A DNA stretch of 64,000 bases, from assembly GCF_001543285.1 (NCBI RefSeq), contig NZ_CP014164.1:1-64000 (forward strand), in the 5' to 3' direction. Below the pieces are notes generated by a model. It saw nothing but the letters and a program-made list of their open reading frames with translations. It did not search any database and was not told the origin of the DNA. Source of the DNA: Aerococcus viridans. Its GTDB lineage: Bacteria; Bacillota; Bacilli; Lactobacillales; Aerococcaceae. Positions 45,331-54,760 of the stretch are shown in pieces (the first letter of the stretch is position 1; each line of letters begins with the position of its first letter). The position numbers and the translations under genes were made by a program.

Positions 45331-46722
45331 TTATTTACCTAAACAGAATTGACTGAATAGTTGTGTTAATAGTTCATCCGGTGCATTTTCACCAATAATT
45401 TCACCTAAAATCTCCCAAGCACGGGTAAAGTCGATTTGAATCAAATCAACGGGCATGCCCATATCAATCCCGTTTCTCACTTCGTCTAATGATTGACTAG
45501 CTTTTTGTAAAAGGTCTATATGGCGGGCGTTAGAAACATAAGTCGCGTCCTTTTCCCCTGATTGACCTGAGAAGAAGTAGTCTGCAATTTTCTCCTCTAA
45601 AGCGTCAATACCTTCTTGAGTCATCATAGACGTGGCAATGATTTCGTCCTCTTCAACCCACTCTAACAGGGATTCTTTTAAAAGTTGGCTTGGTAAATCA
45701 ATCTTATTCATGATAATAATTCGTTTATGGTCTTGGGTTAAGGATAAAAGCTCACGATCACCAGCGGTTAAGGCTTCAGATTGGTTGAGCAATAATAACA
45801 CCAATTCTGCTTCCATTAAGGCCTTCTTCGACCGTTCCACACCAATACGTTCCACCACATCTTCTGTGTCACGAATACCCGCTGTATCCACCAATTTCAA
45901 GGGTACCCCGCGGATATTGATATATTCTTCAACCGTGTCACGCGTTGTACCTTCAATATCCGTTACAATGGCCTTTTCTTCTCTTAATAAGGCATTCAGT
46001 AAGGAAGATTTCCCCACATTTGGACGACCCACAATGGCAGTTGAAATCCCGTCACGCAAGATTTTTCCTTGTTTAGCGGTTGATAATAAGCCATCGATTC
46101 GGTCCTTGATAATAGTTGTTTTCTCGCCCAATAATTTAAGGGTCATTTCTTCCACATCGTCGTATTCCGGGTAGTCAATGTTTACTTCAACTTGCGCCAA
46201 TGTATTTAAGATGTCTTGACGTAAATTTTCGATTAAATTGGATAATTTTCCGTCCAACTGCTTCACAGCTAAATCCATTGACCGGTCCGTCTTGGCACGG
46301 ATTAAATCCATCACAGCTTCTGCTTGGGTTAAGTCAATCCGCCCGTTGATAAAGGCACGTTTGGTGAATTCACCTGGTTCTGCTAGGGTAGCCCCTTCCC
46401 GCAAAACAAGTTCCAGCACGCGATTTGTCGCCACAATCCCACCATGGGTATTAATCTCAACAATATCTTCACGCGTAAATGTTTTTGGTTCACGCATAAC
46501 AGACACCATCACTTCGTCAATCTCTTGACCATCTTTTGGATCCACAATATGGCCATAGTGAATGGTATGACTATCTTGCGTACTCAGTTTTTTCTGACCT
46601 AATTTATAAACCTTATCTGCAATCGCTAGTGCGTCATCACCTGAAAGACGGACAATCCCAATCGCACCTTCGCCCGGTGCCGATGAAATAGCCGCAATTG
46701 TATCAAAACCACGAGTAATCAT
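45331..46722 (-). CDS. mnmE: tRNA modification GTPase MnmE
   Basis: A 463-residue GTPase. The N-terminal folate-binding domain ([21 protein letters not shown]) is followed by the helical domain with an inserted G domain: G1 [10 protein letters not shown]2 EGTTRDT, G3 DTAG, G4 NKID. The C terminus is FCLGK, whose cysteine is conserved. AAAGGAAC precedes the start. It is the first gene of mnmE-mnmG. Confidence 0.97.
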   Translation of the reverse strand: MITRGFDTIAAISSAPGEGAIGIVRLSGDDALAIADKVYKLGQKKLSTQDSHTIHYGHIVDPKDGQEIDEVMVSVMREPKTFTREDIVEINTHGGIVATNRVLELVLREGATLAEPGEFTKRAFINGRIDLTQAEAVMDLIRAKTDRSMDLAVKQLDGKLSNLIENLRQDILNTLAQVEVNIDYPEYDDVEEMTLKLLGEKTTIIKDRIDGLLSTAKQGKILRDGISTAIVGRPNVGKSSLLNALLREEKAIVTDIEGTTRDTVEEYINIRGVPLKLVDTAGIRDTEDVVERIGVERSKKALMEAELVLLLLNQSEALTAGDRELLSLTQDHKRIIIMNKIDLPSQLLKESLLEWVEEDEIIATSMMTQEGIDALEEKIADYFFSGQSGEKDATYVSNARHIDLLQKASQSLDEVRNGIDMGMPVDLIQIDFTRAWEILGEIIGENAPDELLTQLFSQFCLGK

Positions 46723-46774
46723 GAATATGTTCCTTTCTATCTAAATTTATCTACTATTGTTTATATTTGTGCAA

Positions 46775-46832
46775 ATAAAAAAGCGCCCAATCTACCCCTC
46801 CCATGACCTGGTCGGACTAGAAAGACACTTTG
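46775..46832 (-). promoter_or_regulatory. Possible attenuator hairpin in mnmE leader
   Basis: The minus strand reads AGTGTCTTTCTA and then TAGATTGGGCGCT followed by T6. The arms pair with many G-U pairs. It lies about 40 bases after the mnmE transcription start. Confidence 0.4.
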
Positions 46833-46862
46833 ACTGTCAAACTACTTTTTTATACATTCGGT

Positions 46863-46891
46863 ATTATACGCAATCTCCATTTAAAAGTAAA
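46863..46891 (-). promoter_or_regulatory. Promoter of mnmE-mnmG
   Basis: TTTACT, 17 bases, TATAAT on the minus strand. Confidence 0.75.
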
Positions 46892-46930
46892 CAATAAAGT
46901 CTGCATTGAAGCAGAATATTTAAAGGCACA

Positions 46931-46963
46931 AATAAGGGGTATAGCACGACTGCCATACCCCTT
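46931..46963 (-). terminator. Terminator of lipoprotein gene
   Basis: AAGGGGTAT / ATACCCCTT stem on the minus strand, T-rich tail. Confidence 0.75.
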
Positions 46964-46976
46964 AGCGTTATATGTT

Positions 46977-48149
46977 TTACTCTTCAATCATACTGGCGTT
47001 CATGACCGATTCGGGAATTTCAAATACTGGATTGGCTTCATTCAACCCTACTAGTCCGTCGATTTCAATAGGATCGCCATCGATACGCGGTTCAATATGG
47101 TCTGCATTATAGTAGCTCTTCGAACTAGCCATGATACTATTGAGCTTTTGCATACCCCATTCGTCATCCGCCAAAGCTATAATACCAGACGAAAAGTCGA
47201 CATAAAGCGTCTTTTCAAATGTTTCTTCATTTGTTTCAGTTGTTAAGCTTTGAATTGCTGCATCCGCTGGTAATAATTGCGGACGGCTGTCATTTTCGCT
47301 TTGGAATAGACTTGTAAAAGCTGCGGTCATATCATCATTGGTTGTGATATTGACTGACTCGCTAGCTTGTGTGTATTCATCTTTAGTTACTGGATAGTAG
47401 ACTGAAACTGGTTCGGCCCAACCTTCAGTACTCAATTCAGCCAAATCTTGGACTACAGTATACGGGGCATCCGGGTCTGTCGATTCACTTGAGGCATAAA
47501 CTAAACCAACACCGGCTGCATAATATTCTTTATTCACAAAATCACCCGTATCTTCAGTCACTTCAATCGTGTCATATAGATCATTTTGAGTCGACATAGG
47601 GACACCAATCGCAGTGATTTCCCTAGTAGTACCAAGGCCTGTTTCCCAAGAATGACCTAATGCTATAGGCGCTTCAAGTAAGGTCTCTGTATTTTCTGGA
47701 TCAATTAAGGCTGCCGCATCTATCTTCTCATGCGCATAGAATTCCGGCTGAGTATAGACCACACGCACCGCATCTTCAGTTACTTCTACCAGCTCTAAAA
47801 CAGATGTCCCGCCATTGTTCGTCCGCATATATATCGTATCGTCCTCAATATAATCATAGGTTCTACTAAAACCAGCATACTCATTCCCGTCACCCTCAAA
47901 AACTGCCTGATACCCCTCAATCATTGGAAAATAGTTAGCCACTGTTAAAGCTGGCGCCACTTCTGCTGTTGAACTCGACTGACTGGATTGCGGATTTTCT
48001 GATGTTTCATCACTAGCACTTGAGGACACTTGTTCAGACGAGGATGTCTCACTTTCATCATAAATATCTTCTGCATTATTAAACCAAGAACATGAACCTA
48101 ACAGTAATGACGTACTCAATAGTAAGAACCTTGTTGCTTTTTGTTTCAT
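46977..48149 (-). CDS. Putative lipoprotein with GerM-like C-terminal domain
   Basis: A 390-residue exported protein. Signal peptide with lipobox LLGSC at about residues 16-20, then a serine/glutamate-rich linker of about 50 residues, a middle domain of about 170 residues that I do not recognise, and a C-terminal domain with VYYPVTKDEY..NDDMTAAFTSLFQ..TLYVDFSSGIIAL that resembles GerM (PF10646). GerM-like domains are found in envelope lipoproteins outside sporulation too. The ATG at 48149 has GGGAG 9 bases upstream; a TTG three codons earlier does not fit. A cre-like site lies upstream. Confidence 0.75.
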   Translation of the reverse strand: MKQKATRFLLLSTSLLLGSCSWFNNAEDIYDESETSSSEQVSSSASDETSENPQSSQSSSTAEVAPALTVANYFPMIEGYQAVFEGDGNEYAGFSRTYDYIEDDTIYMRTNNGGTSVLELVEVTEDAVRVVYTQPEFYAHEKIDAAALIDPENTETLLEAPIALGHSWETGLGTTREITAIGVPMSTQNDLYDTIEVTEDTGDFVNKEYYAAGVGLVYASSESTDPDAPYTVVQDLAELSTEGWAEPVSVYYPVTKDEYTQASESVNITTNDDMTAAFTSLFQSENDSRPQLLPADAAIQSLTTETNEETFEKTLYVDFSSGIIALADDEWGMQKLNSIMASSKSYYNADHIEPRIDGDPIEIDGLVGLNEANPVFEIPESVMNASMIEE

Positions 48150-48196
48150 TTTTGACAACTCCCAGAATCAATCATAAATACTTTTATCACTTTTAT

Positions 48197-48211
48197 TGTA
48201 TACGTTTTCAT
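48197..48211 (-). promoter_or_regulatory. cre-like site upstream of lipoprotein gene
   Basis: ATGAAAACGTATACA on the minus strand fits WTGNAANCGNWNNCW and overlaps the likely -10 region. Confidence 0.4.
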
Positions 48212-48281
48212 AATACAGTTAAAGCGTTACAGTAAAGCTGAAGCCAGTCTTAAAGATTTCATGCAATTGAATAGCAAAAAG

Positions 48282-48310
48282 AAAAAACCCCCAGCACACA
48301 GCCAGGGGTA
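48282..48310 (-). terminator. Terminator of MscS-like gene
   Basis: CCCCTGGC / GCTGGGGG stem (two G-U) and T6 on the minus strand. Confidence 0.85.
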
Positions 48311-48332
48311 AAATCTTATCTTTCATTGTTGA

Positions 48333-49565
48333 TTAGAATTGGTCAATATTGTTGTTGTTTTGACCAGATTCTTCTTCAATTTTCTTGTCTAATTTTTCTA
48401 GTTGTTTTTTCGCGAAGTCGCGTCCACCTAAACCAAATGATAAGGCAAAGGCAACTGATAAACCACCAATGATGAATAGGAAGGCCATGTTCACAATATT
48501 GTTAGCAAAGTTCAATTGATCTAATGCCATAAATACTGAGAAGACTACGAACACGCCTTTAACGATTGCACCAACCCATTTGCTTTGAGTTGCTTTATTC
48601 ACTAAGTCGCCAACGAAACGGCCACCAAAGATACCAAGCCCTAAGATAATTAAGGCAATTAATACGTTCGGTAGGTAAGCAATGATTGCTGCACCAACAG
48701 TGTTTAAGATCGCTAAGTTTAATACATTTAAGGCTTCAACGGTAAAGAATAAACCAATGACTACAGCAACTACTTGACCAATGATTTCTGAAACATTGAT
48801 GTTTTTAGTTGTTGCACCAGTTTCACGGTTGAATAAGTTGTTTAAACCAGTGCCCGCAAGTAAGTTTTGTACTAACTCACCAATGACTTTAGCAATCGCA
48901 AATCCAACACCTAATAAGATTACTGCTACTAAGATATTTGGAATTGCAGCAGCAATACTATTTAACACACCGATGATTGGTGTCGCAATTGAAGAAATAC
49001 CTAATGTTTCAAGAGCTACAACTGCAATTGGAATGAAAACAACAATGTAAGCTACATAAGAAAGTACGTTAGCAATTGTATCTGCTGTTTGTCCGTCTGC
49101 TGTTTTGTTACCGGTAAATTTAGCCACATACTTATCGATGTTAACTGTTTTTACTAGTGAGTAAACCAATTGTTTCACTAAACGCGCTACCACTACCGCT
49201 ACAATCATAATAATGATTGCACCAACGATTGATGGTAAGAACCCTAAAGCATTTGCTGTCATATCACGAATTGGTGTCGCAATAGAAGCTAAACCAAATG
49301 TATCGAAGATGCCTGGTAAGAATAGCACCCAAACAATGTAGTATAGAATTTGCGCGATGGTATCAATCGTTGTTTCCGCTTGATCCTCAGTCTCTGCAAT
49401 ATTCCATTTCACGAAGCGACCTGGTAATCCCACCGCTCGTAAACCTTTTGAAACTGCCTTTTTAACTAATACTGCCACGATCCACGCAATAAGAATTAAT
49501 AATATACCACCAATGATGGCTGGTATGCTAGCAGCTAAGCTAGCCCATAAACCTGCTAAATCCAT
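48333..49565 (-). CDS. Mechanosensitive channel-like protein with repeated TM helices
   Basis: A 410-residue membrane protein with about ten or eleven hydrophobic segments. It is built from repeats of the 'conserved TM helix' type (PF05552): AAIPNILVAVILLGVGFAIA, IAYLPNVLIALIILGLGIFG and GFLPSIVGAIIIMIVAVVVA follow one pattern. Such proteins are grouped with small-conductance mechanosensitive channels, but the MscS beta domain is absent. The C-terminal tail is charged (AKKQLEKLDKKIEEES). The start at 49565 has GGAG 9 bases upstream. Confidence 0.75.
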   Translation of the reverse strand: MDLAGLWASLAASIPAIIGGILLILIAWIVAVLVKKAVSKGLRAVGLPGRFVKWNIAETEDQAETTIDTIAQILYYIVWVLFLPGIFDTFGLASIATPIRDMTANALGFLPSIVGAIIIMIVAVVVARLVKQLVYSLVKTVNIDKYVAKFTGNKTADGQTADTIANVLSYVAYIVVFIPIAVVALETLGISSIATPIIGVLNSIAAAIPNILVAVILLGVGFAIAKVIGELVQNLLAGTGLNNLFNRETGATTKNINVSEIIGQVVAVVIGLFFTVEALNVLNLAILNTVGAAIIAYLPNVLIALIILGLGIFGGRFVGDLVNKATQSKWVGAIVKGVFVVFSVFMALDQLNFANNIVNMAFLFIIGGLSVAFALSFGLGGRDFAKKQLEKLDKKIEEESGQNNNNIDQF

Positions 49566-49881
49566 TTTTTCCATCTCCTTTTATCTAAAAATTTATTTGG
49601 AAAACTTCAAAAATAAAGAATTCCTTAAGACTATTTCTAGTTTACTATATTTATAAGTGATATTCACGCGATATACTTTGGGTTATTTTATAACCTTTAG
49701 CATAATGGGGTTTTGCGTTTTTTATTTATATATAAAATACATTATAAATACAATTTTAGATATTTTTGTATTTTAATCCCTTGAAAAATCATTATTTCAG
49801 CCAAACCCTAAATAAAAAAGAGCTAACTTTACCCCTAAAGATAAGCTAACTCCTTATGCGTTCATTTAGTTTTCTATTATA
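49566..49881. other. Intergenic, AT-rich
   Basis: No gene is seen. It holds the promoter region of the MscS-like gene and an isolated minus-strand terminator. Confidence 0.6.
49814..49851 (-). terminator. Orphan minus-strand terminator
   Basis: GAGTTAGCTT / AAGTTAGCTC pairs with two G-U pairs and is followed by T6. No minus-strand gene precedes it, so it may be left from a lost gene. Confidence 0.7.
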
Positions 49882-50112
49882 GAAGAAAGTTTCAATGACG
49901 ACAGTCAGTTAGATCATATCGTAGGCAAAATAGATTCCAGCGGCGAAGCCAAATACACGGTTGAAGAAGCGTTATCACTAGATGTACCCGTTCCGATTAT
50001 CGCCCAATCCCTATTTGTTCGAAATGACAGTCAATTACCAGACAGTTTTTCAAACAAAGTCGTCTCCGCCTTGCGTTCCGGATTTGGTGGCCACCCGATT
50101 CAACGAAAATAA
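49882..50112 (+). pseudogene. gnd: C-terminal remnant of 6-phosphogluconate dehydrogenase
   Basis: The plus strand reads about 76 codons of the C terminus of the YqeC/GntZ-type decarboxylating 6-phosphogluconate dehydrogenase: LDHIVGKIDSSGEAKYTVEE, then ALSLDVPVPIIAQSLFVRND and FGGHPIQRK before a stop. The rest of the gene (about 220 residues, with the NADP domain) is missing; an in-frame stop is just upstream at 49867. The old terminator is still present behind it. There is no start or ribosome site, so it should not be expressed as a protein. Confidence 0.85.
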
Positions 50113-50155
50113 GTCAAAATGTCTCAATAAAAGTGGCCAGATACCTAGATATGCT

Positions 50156-50184
50156 AAAACGTAGATTTAAAATCTGCGTTTTTT
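50156..50184 (+). terminator. Terminator of the former gnd gene
   Basis: AACGTAGATTT / AAATCTGCGTT stem and T6. Confidence 0.8.
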
Positions 50185-50292
50185 GTAATACACTTTTGTA
50201 TTCATTTGATTTGGGAGGTTAACCTCGGTTTAATCGGAATTTTACCCCTTTCTTCTGAATAATAGAACCTTATCTATTGGTTCAACCCGAGT

Positions 50293-50305
50293 TTATCCGA
50301 ACAAT
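50293..50305 (+). promoter_or_regulatory. PurR-box-like site upstream of ade
   Basis: TTATCCGAACAAT matches AWWWCCGAACWWT at 12 of 13 positions, in the orientation of the gene. Its centre is about 89 bases ahead of the predicted transcription start. Confidence 0.55.
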
Positions 50306-50497
50306 ATTTTATTATATTTATTTTATAATTCGTATTTTTATCAATTCTTCCTATACTTTTGCTTCTGATTGTGGGTATAATACTATTCAAATTTTTAAAT
50401 CAAATTAATCGACCTAAAGTAGTGAAGAAAGATTCGCTACTTACCACAAGTTTAACTATCAATATTTGGCATATAGGTATTAAAAAAGGGGACAAGC

Positions 50498-52192
50498 ATG
50501 GAAAATCTAATTAACGTCGCAAACGGCAAGGCAATAGCTGACATTGTCTTAAAAAATGGCTATGTGATTAATGTATTTACAGAAGAAATCATCCAAACTG
50601 ATGTGGCCATTGTGGGCAACCGGATTGCGGCTTTAGGCAAGTACGAAGGTAAGCAAACCATTGATTGTACAGGCAAATACATTGCACCAGGCTTTATCGA
50701 CGCCCACATGCATATCGAATCTGCCATGGTGACGCCCTTAGAATTTTCAAAATACGCCCTAGCAAAAGGGACGACAACTGTTTTTGCCGATCCACACGAA
50801 TTGGTCAATGTCCTTGGGCAAAAAGGCTTGGACTTTATGCTGACCAGTATTGAAGAAACACCCATGACTACTCATATCATGATGCCTTCGTGTGTGCCTG
50901 CAACAGATATCGACACCAATGGGGCTGGCGAAATTTTAGCAGCTGACATGGCGCCCTACCTTGAAAACAAGCAAGTCTTTGGTCTAGCTGAAATGATGCG
51001 GTTTGATGATGTGGTTAAGGCTGACGGGAAAATACTGGATAAATTGACACTTTTTAAAAACCAAATTGTAGATGGTCATGCCCCTGGTTTAACGTGGAAA
51101 CCCTTACAAGCATACCGGGCTGCCGGTATTGATACTGAACACGAGGCGGAGAATTACGAGGAAGCGATTGAAAAATTACGGGCTGGCTTTAAATTGTTGA
51201 TCCGTGAAGGCAGTGCCGCTAGAAACCTTGAGGCAATCCTTAAAGGCTTTGTTGAACATGATATCGCCCTAGACCATTGCATGTTCTGTACGGATGATAA
51301 ACATCTTGAAGATATTGAAAAAGAAGGCCATATCGACTTTTGCGTCCGTAAGGCGATCGCACTGGGCGTTCCTGCTGCCACAGCTTACAAAATGGCTTCA
51401 TATAATGCCGCTCGCGCCTATAACTTACATGATTTAGGAGCAGTTGGGGCTGGCTATCTAGCGGATTTACTCATTATCGATGACCTTGACCAAGTATCAG
51501 TTGAACTTGTCATCAAAAACGGGTAAATCATTGACTTTGACCAGTTAAATAGCCAACATATTGCGCCCGTATCAGACGCCAATCTCTTAAATTCAGTTAA
51601 ACTGCCGAAAATCAACCAAGAAAATCTTGAATTAAAGGCAGATAACACGCCAGTAAAGGTTATTAACTTGGTGGCACAATCCATTTTGACAAGAGGGTCT
51701 GAAGAGATATTACCTAGTGTAGATGGCAAATTTGAAGCCAATAGAGACTTCAATAAGGCTTGTGTGATTGAACGTCACGGTCATTCGGGTGGTATCGGTG
51801 TGAGCGCGATTAAGGGCTATAATATTGAAAATGGCGCGATTGCGACTAGTGTGTCCCATGATGCGCATAATATTACGGCTGTGGGCGATAACGACGCTGA
51901 TATACTACTGGCTGTGAAAGAATTGGACCGTATTCAAGGGGGCTACGTGATTGCTTCTAAAGGGGAAATTGTTGCAGCCCTACCACTAGAATTGGCTGGT
52001 ATTATCAGTATCCAGTCAGGCAAAACGGTACAAGCGCAATTAAATAAGATGGTGGCACATGCTAGAGCACTTGGTGTACCTGAATCTATCGATCCGTTTA
52101 TGACCCTATCTTTCATTGCCTTAACGGTCATTCCAGAATTACGGCTAACAGATAATGGTCTATATGATGTGAATCTGGGGCAATTTGTATAA
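50498..52192 (+). pseudogene. ade: Adenine deaminase with in-frame stop
   Basis: The intact product would be 564 residues, the usual length of adenine deaminase, which turns adenine into hypoxanthine for purine salvage. The amidohydrolase metal site IDAHMHIESAM, the ADPHE motif and the late HCMFCTDDKHLED are all present in the first 342 codons. At 51524-51526 a TAA replaces what is by family pattern a lysine codon (IKNG-stop-IIDFDQ). The same frame then stays open to 52192 and encodes the C-terminal domain (NLVAQSILTRGSEEILPSVD, SHDAHNITAVG, RLTDNGLYDV). So a single base change (AAA to TAA) breaks an otherwise intact gene. The start has an AAAGGGG site. Confidence 0.88.
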
Positions 52193-52224
52193 GAAAATGT
52201 AATATTATAAAGCGATAATAACCA

Positions 52225-52266
52225 GAAAAAACGACCCTCAAAATCCAGTGATAATGGGGGTCGTTT
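52225..52266. terminator. Bidirectional terminator between ade and khpB
   Basis: ACGACCCTCA / TGGGGGTCGT stem with T-runs on both strands, stronger (T6) for khpB. Confidence 0.85.
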
Positions 52267-52288
52267 GCTTTTAGTATTTTTATTATTT

Positions 52289-53326
52289 TTAGTCTTTGTA
52301 AGATACAACTAGATATCTATGCGGTTCTTTCCCTTCAGAATGGGTCGCAATATATGAATATCTAGCCAATTGCGCGTGGATAATTTTACGTTCCGCAGCA
52401 GGTAGTGGGTCCAAGAAAACAGGTTGTTTTGAATTGGCTACTTGGTCCGCTGTTTTACGTGCTAATCTCGCTAAGGTTTCTTGACGTCTTTCCCGATAAT
52501 TGCCAACATTTACAATCACTTTGACATGTGGGCGCACATATTGGTGGGTCATCACTTGGGCAAGTATTTCTAATGAATTAATGATCTTACCGTGTTTACC
52601 AATAACCAACCCTTTTTTCTCAGTTTGGATATTGTAAATAATAGTACGACCACGGTCCTCAACTTCAATATTGGCGTCTACTAGGTAGGATGCCAACACG
52701 TCAATCAGGTATTCAGCAACATATTCCACATCTTTGAAGTCTTCATCTACCAATTCTAAGTTTTCGCCTGTTTGACCAGGCGTTTCAGTTGCTTCAACTG
52801 GTACTTCTTCTGATTCAATTGCTACTTCAGCAATATTTACTTGATCAGTAGGCGTTTCCTCATTAATCGATGGTTCAGACTTTTCAGTAGTCACTTCATC
52901 ATAGGCAAGTGATTCTTCAACTTCTTGCTCCGATTCAGACTCAGCGTCTTGAACCTCTAGCTCTTCCTCAAAATTTGTTGATTCAACAACTTCTTCTTCA
53001 GTTTCATCTGTTACTGAATTGATTTTTGTATCTGCATTTTCAGATGGTTGACCATCTAAATCTTCAAATGGCGCCACTGCTGATGTGTTTTCTTGACCTA
53101 AATCAGAGAAGGAAAATAAATCATCTGTTGTGGCATCAATTTCGGACACTTCTCGTTCAGTGTAATGGATGGCTACAATCGCATCCTTTGCCCCTAAACC
53201 GAGAAATCCTTTTTTGGCTTCTTGAATTACTTGAACTTCAACATCTTCTCGCGCCAACCGAAGTTGTTGCAAGCCTTTGGCAATAGCAGCATCGACTGAA
53301 GTCGCTTCAAATCTTTCAGTTTTCAA
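52289..53326 (-). CDS. khpB: RNA-binding protein KhpB (Jag)
   Basis: A 345-residue protein that in streptococci works with KhpA in cell division control by binding RNA. Jag-N covers about 1-52 (KGFLGLGAKDAI). A long acidic, disordered linker of about 140 residues follows. The KH domain has the loop VIGKHGKIINSLEILAQVM and the R3H domain ends the protein (ARYSYIATHSEGKEPHRYLVV). It begins with TTG, 8 bases after AGGAGG. It follows yidC by 15 bases. Confidence 0.93.
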   Translation of the reverse strand: MKTERFEATSVDAAIAKGLQQLRLAREDVEVQVIQEAKKGFLGLGAKDAIVAIHYTEREVSEIDATTDDLFSFSDLGQENTSAVAPFEDLDGQPSENADTKINSVTDETEEEVVESTNFEEELEVQDAESESEQEVEESLAYDEVTTEKSEPSINEETPTDQVNIAEVAIESEEVPVEATETPGQTGENLELVDEDFKDVEYVAEYLIDVLASYLVDANIEVEDRGRTIIYNIQTEKKGLVIGKHGKIINSLEILAQVMTHQYVRPHVKVIVNVGNYRERRQETLARLARKTADQVANSKQPVFLDPLPAAERKIIHAQLARYSYIATHSEGKEPHRYLVVSYKD

Positions 53327-53341
53327 TACAAGAACCTCCTG

Positions 53342-54175
53342 TTATTTCTTCTTACCATTAGGATTACGTTTTGCTTTTTCTAAACGTCGTTCTAGCTCTT
53401 TCTCTTTACGAATTTGATCTTCGCGTGCATCACGCTTCTTAAAAGGATTATTCATCACTAATGTTTGAAGAATTGTAAATCCAGTGGACGCCACCCAGTA
53501 AAGGGATATTGCTGATGGTAAGGTTACACCCATGAATAAAATCATTACTGGCATTGTCCATTGCATCATCGCCATTGATGGATTGCTATTTGGTGTACCA
53601 ATCGTTGTCAAACGTGTGTTATACCATGTTAGAATAGCTGCAATAATTGGGATTACAAATAGTTGGTCAGGAACTCCTAATTCTAACCATAAGAAGTGAC
53701 CTTGGCTTAGAATTTCTGTTCTGGAAATAGATTGATATAAGGCCATCAAGATTGGCAATTGAATTAACATTGGTAAACAACCGGACCACATGCTATAGTC
53801 ATATTTTTCATTTAACTTGGCTGTTTCTTCTTGTAATTTTTGCTGAGTCTCTGGATCCTTAGATGCATATTTTTCTTGCAAGGCTTTTAGCTCAGGCTGC
53901 ATCATTTGCATTTTTTCAGTACTTTGTGTTTGGTACTTGGTTAATGGAATCAAGATGATACGAATGATCAAGGTAAAGGCAATAATCCCTACACCATAGT
54001 TACCAAAGATATCTGATAACCACACAATAATACGTGAAAAGTTATAGACGATGTAACGGTCCCACAAACCTGTCGAATTCTCATCGATTGGACTTGTCCC
54101 ACAAGCCGCTAGAAAGATAACAGCCATCATGGTGATTGCTAAAATCTTCCACATTTTTTTACTTCGAATATTCAA
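53342..54175 (-). CDS. yidC: Membrane protein insertase YidC/OxaA
   Basis: A 277-residue insertase of the Gram-positive YidC1 type. A lipoprotein signal with LAAC at residue 22-25 would anchor the N terminus; five TM segments follow, with the hydrophilic-groove arginine in IIRIILIPLT. The cytoplasmic loop holds the coiled region (QPELKALQEKYASKDPETQQ). The tail is basic, as expected for ribosome contact. TTG at 54175 follows GGAGGA by 11 bases. Confidence 0.93.
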   Translation of the reverse strand: MNIRSKKMWKILAITMMAVIFLAACGTSPIDENSTGLWDRYIVYNFSRIIVWLSDIFGNYGVGIIAFTLIIRIILIPLTKYQTQSTEKMQMMQPELKALQEKYASKDPETQQKLQEETAKLNEKYDYSMWSGCLPMLIQLPILMALYQSISRTEILSQGHFLWLELGVPDQLFVIPIIAAILTWYNTRLTTIGTPNSNPSMAMMQWTMPVMILFMGVTLPSAISLYWVASTGFTILQTLVMNNPFKKRDAREDQIRKEKELERRLEKAKRNPNGKKK

Positions 54176-54201
54176 TTTTTACAAATCCTCCACGAATTCT
54201 A

Positions 54202-54579
54202 CTATTCATGTGGTAATGACTTTGCTTTTGTATCCTCTTTTATCGGATGATAAATTTTTGCCAAAGATAGCACATGAATCAAACTTTTTTTCACTTCAGC
54301 TGTTGTCATATCTGCAGCTGGCTTACGAGCAATCACAATAAAATCATTAGACGGATCAATACCTGCCTTAAGTTCGGTAATGCTTTGACGAATTTTTCGC
54401 TTCACTGCATTACGGGTAACAGCGTTTCCAATTTTCTTACCGACAGAGATACCAATCCGGAAATGGGGTTGGTCCTTCTCCAACCGATAAATAACAAATT
54501 GGCGATTCGCAGTACTATGACCGTGATGAAATACCTGGCCAAAATCTTTCTCAGATTTGACTCTATAAGATTTCCGCAC
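54202..54579 (-). CDS. rnpA: Ribonuclease P protein component
   Basis: A 125-residue basic protein that joins the RnpB RNA to mature tRNA 5' ends. The RNR motif is [14 protein letters not shown] and the N terminus [19 protein letters not shown] is typical. The start is GTG, 9 bases after AGGAGG. A terminator hairpin lies between rpmH and this gene. Confidence 0.95.
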   Translation of the reverse strand: MRKSYRVKSEKDFGQVFHHGHSTANRQFVIYRLEKDQPHFRIGISVGKKIGNAVTRNAVKRKIRQSITELKAGIDPSNDFIVIARKPAADMTTAEVKKSLIHVLSLAKIYHPIKEDTKAKSLPHE

Positions 54580-54596
54580 GTAAGTTCGCCTCCTTA

Positions 54597-54626
54597 ATAA
54601 AAAAAGACCACATATTAATGTGATCT
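54597..54626 (-). terminator. Terminator between rpmH and rnpA
   Basis: AGATCACAT / ATGTGGTCT stem with T7 on the minus strand, immediately after the rpmH stop; it would make rnpA depend on read-through. Confidence 0.8.
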
Positions 54627-54760
54627 TATGCAGAAATAACTTTTCTTCCTTTTCTACGACGAGCTGCTAAAACGTGACGACCGTTTTTAGTGCTCATACG
54701 TTTACGGAAACCGTGAACTTTTTGACGATGACGTTTTTTAGGTTGGTATGTTCTTTTCAT
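54626..54760 (-). CDS. rpmH: 50S ribosomal protein L34
   Basis: A 44-residue very basic protein. It starts [20 protein letters not shown] and ends with the ARRRKGRK motif of L34. An AGGAGGTG site lies 7 bases upstream. It heads the rpmH-rnpA-yidC-khpB unit on the minus strand, divergent from dnaA. Confidence 0.97.
   Translation of the reverse strand: MKRTYQPKKRHRQKVHGFRKRMSTKNGRHVLAARRRKGRKVISA

Larger units (their letters stand above)
50113..50497 (+). other. Upstream region of ade
   Basis: It contains the gnd terminator, a PurR-box-like site (50293-50305), and a TATAAT -10 (50376-50381) with a poor -35. A weaker, inverted PurR-box-like word lies near 50230-50243. Confidence 0.6.

Noticed and set aside
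49882..50112. Short plus-strand ORF starting at 49982
   Set aside because: It is in another frame than the gnd remnant and has no ribosome site.
52289..53326. khpB as a fused or foreign gene because of its long acidic linker
   Set aside because: Long disordered acidic linkers between Jag-N and KH domains are common in Lactobacillales.
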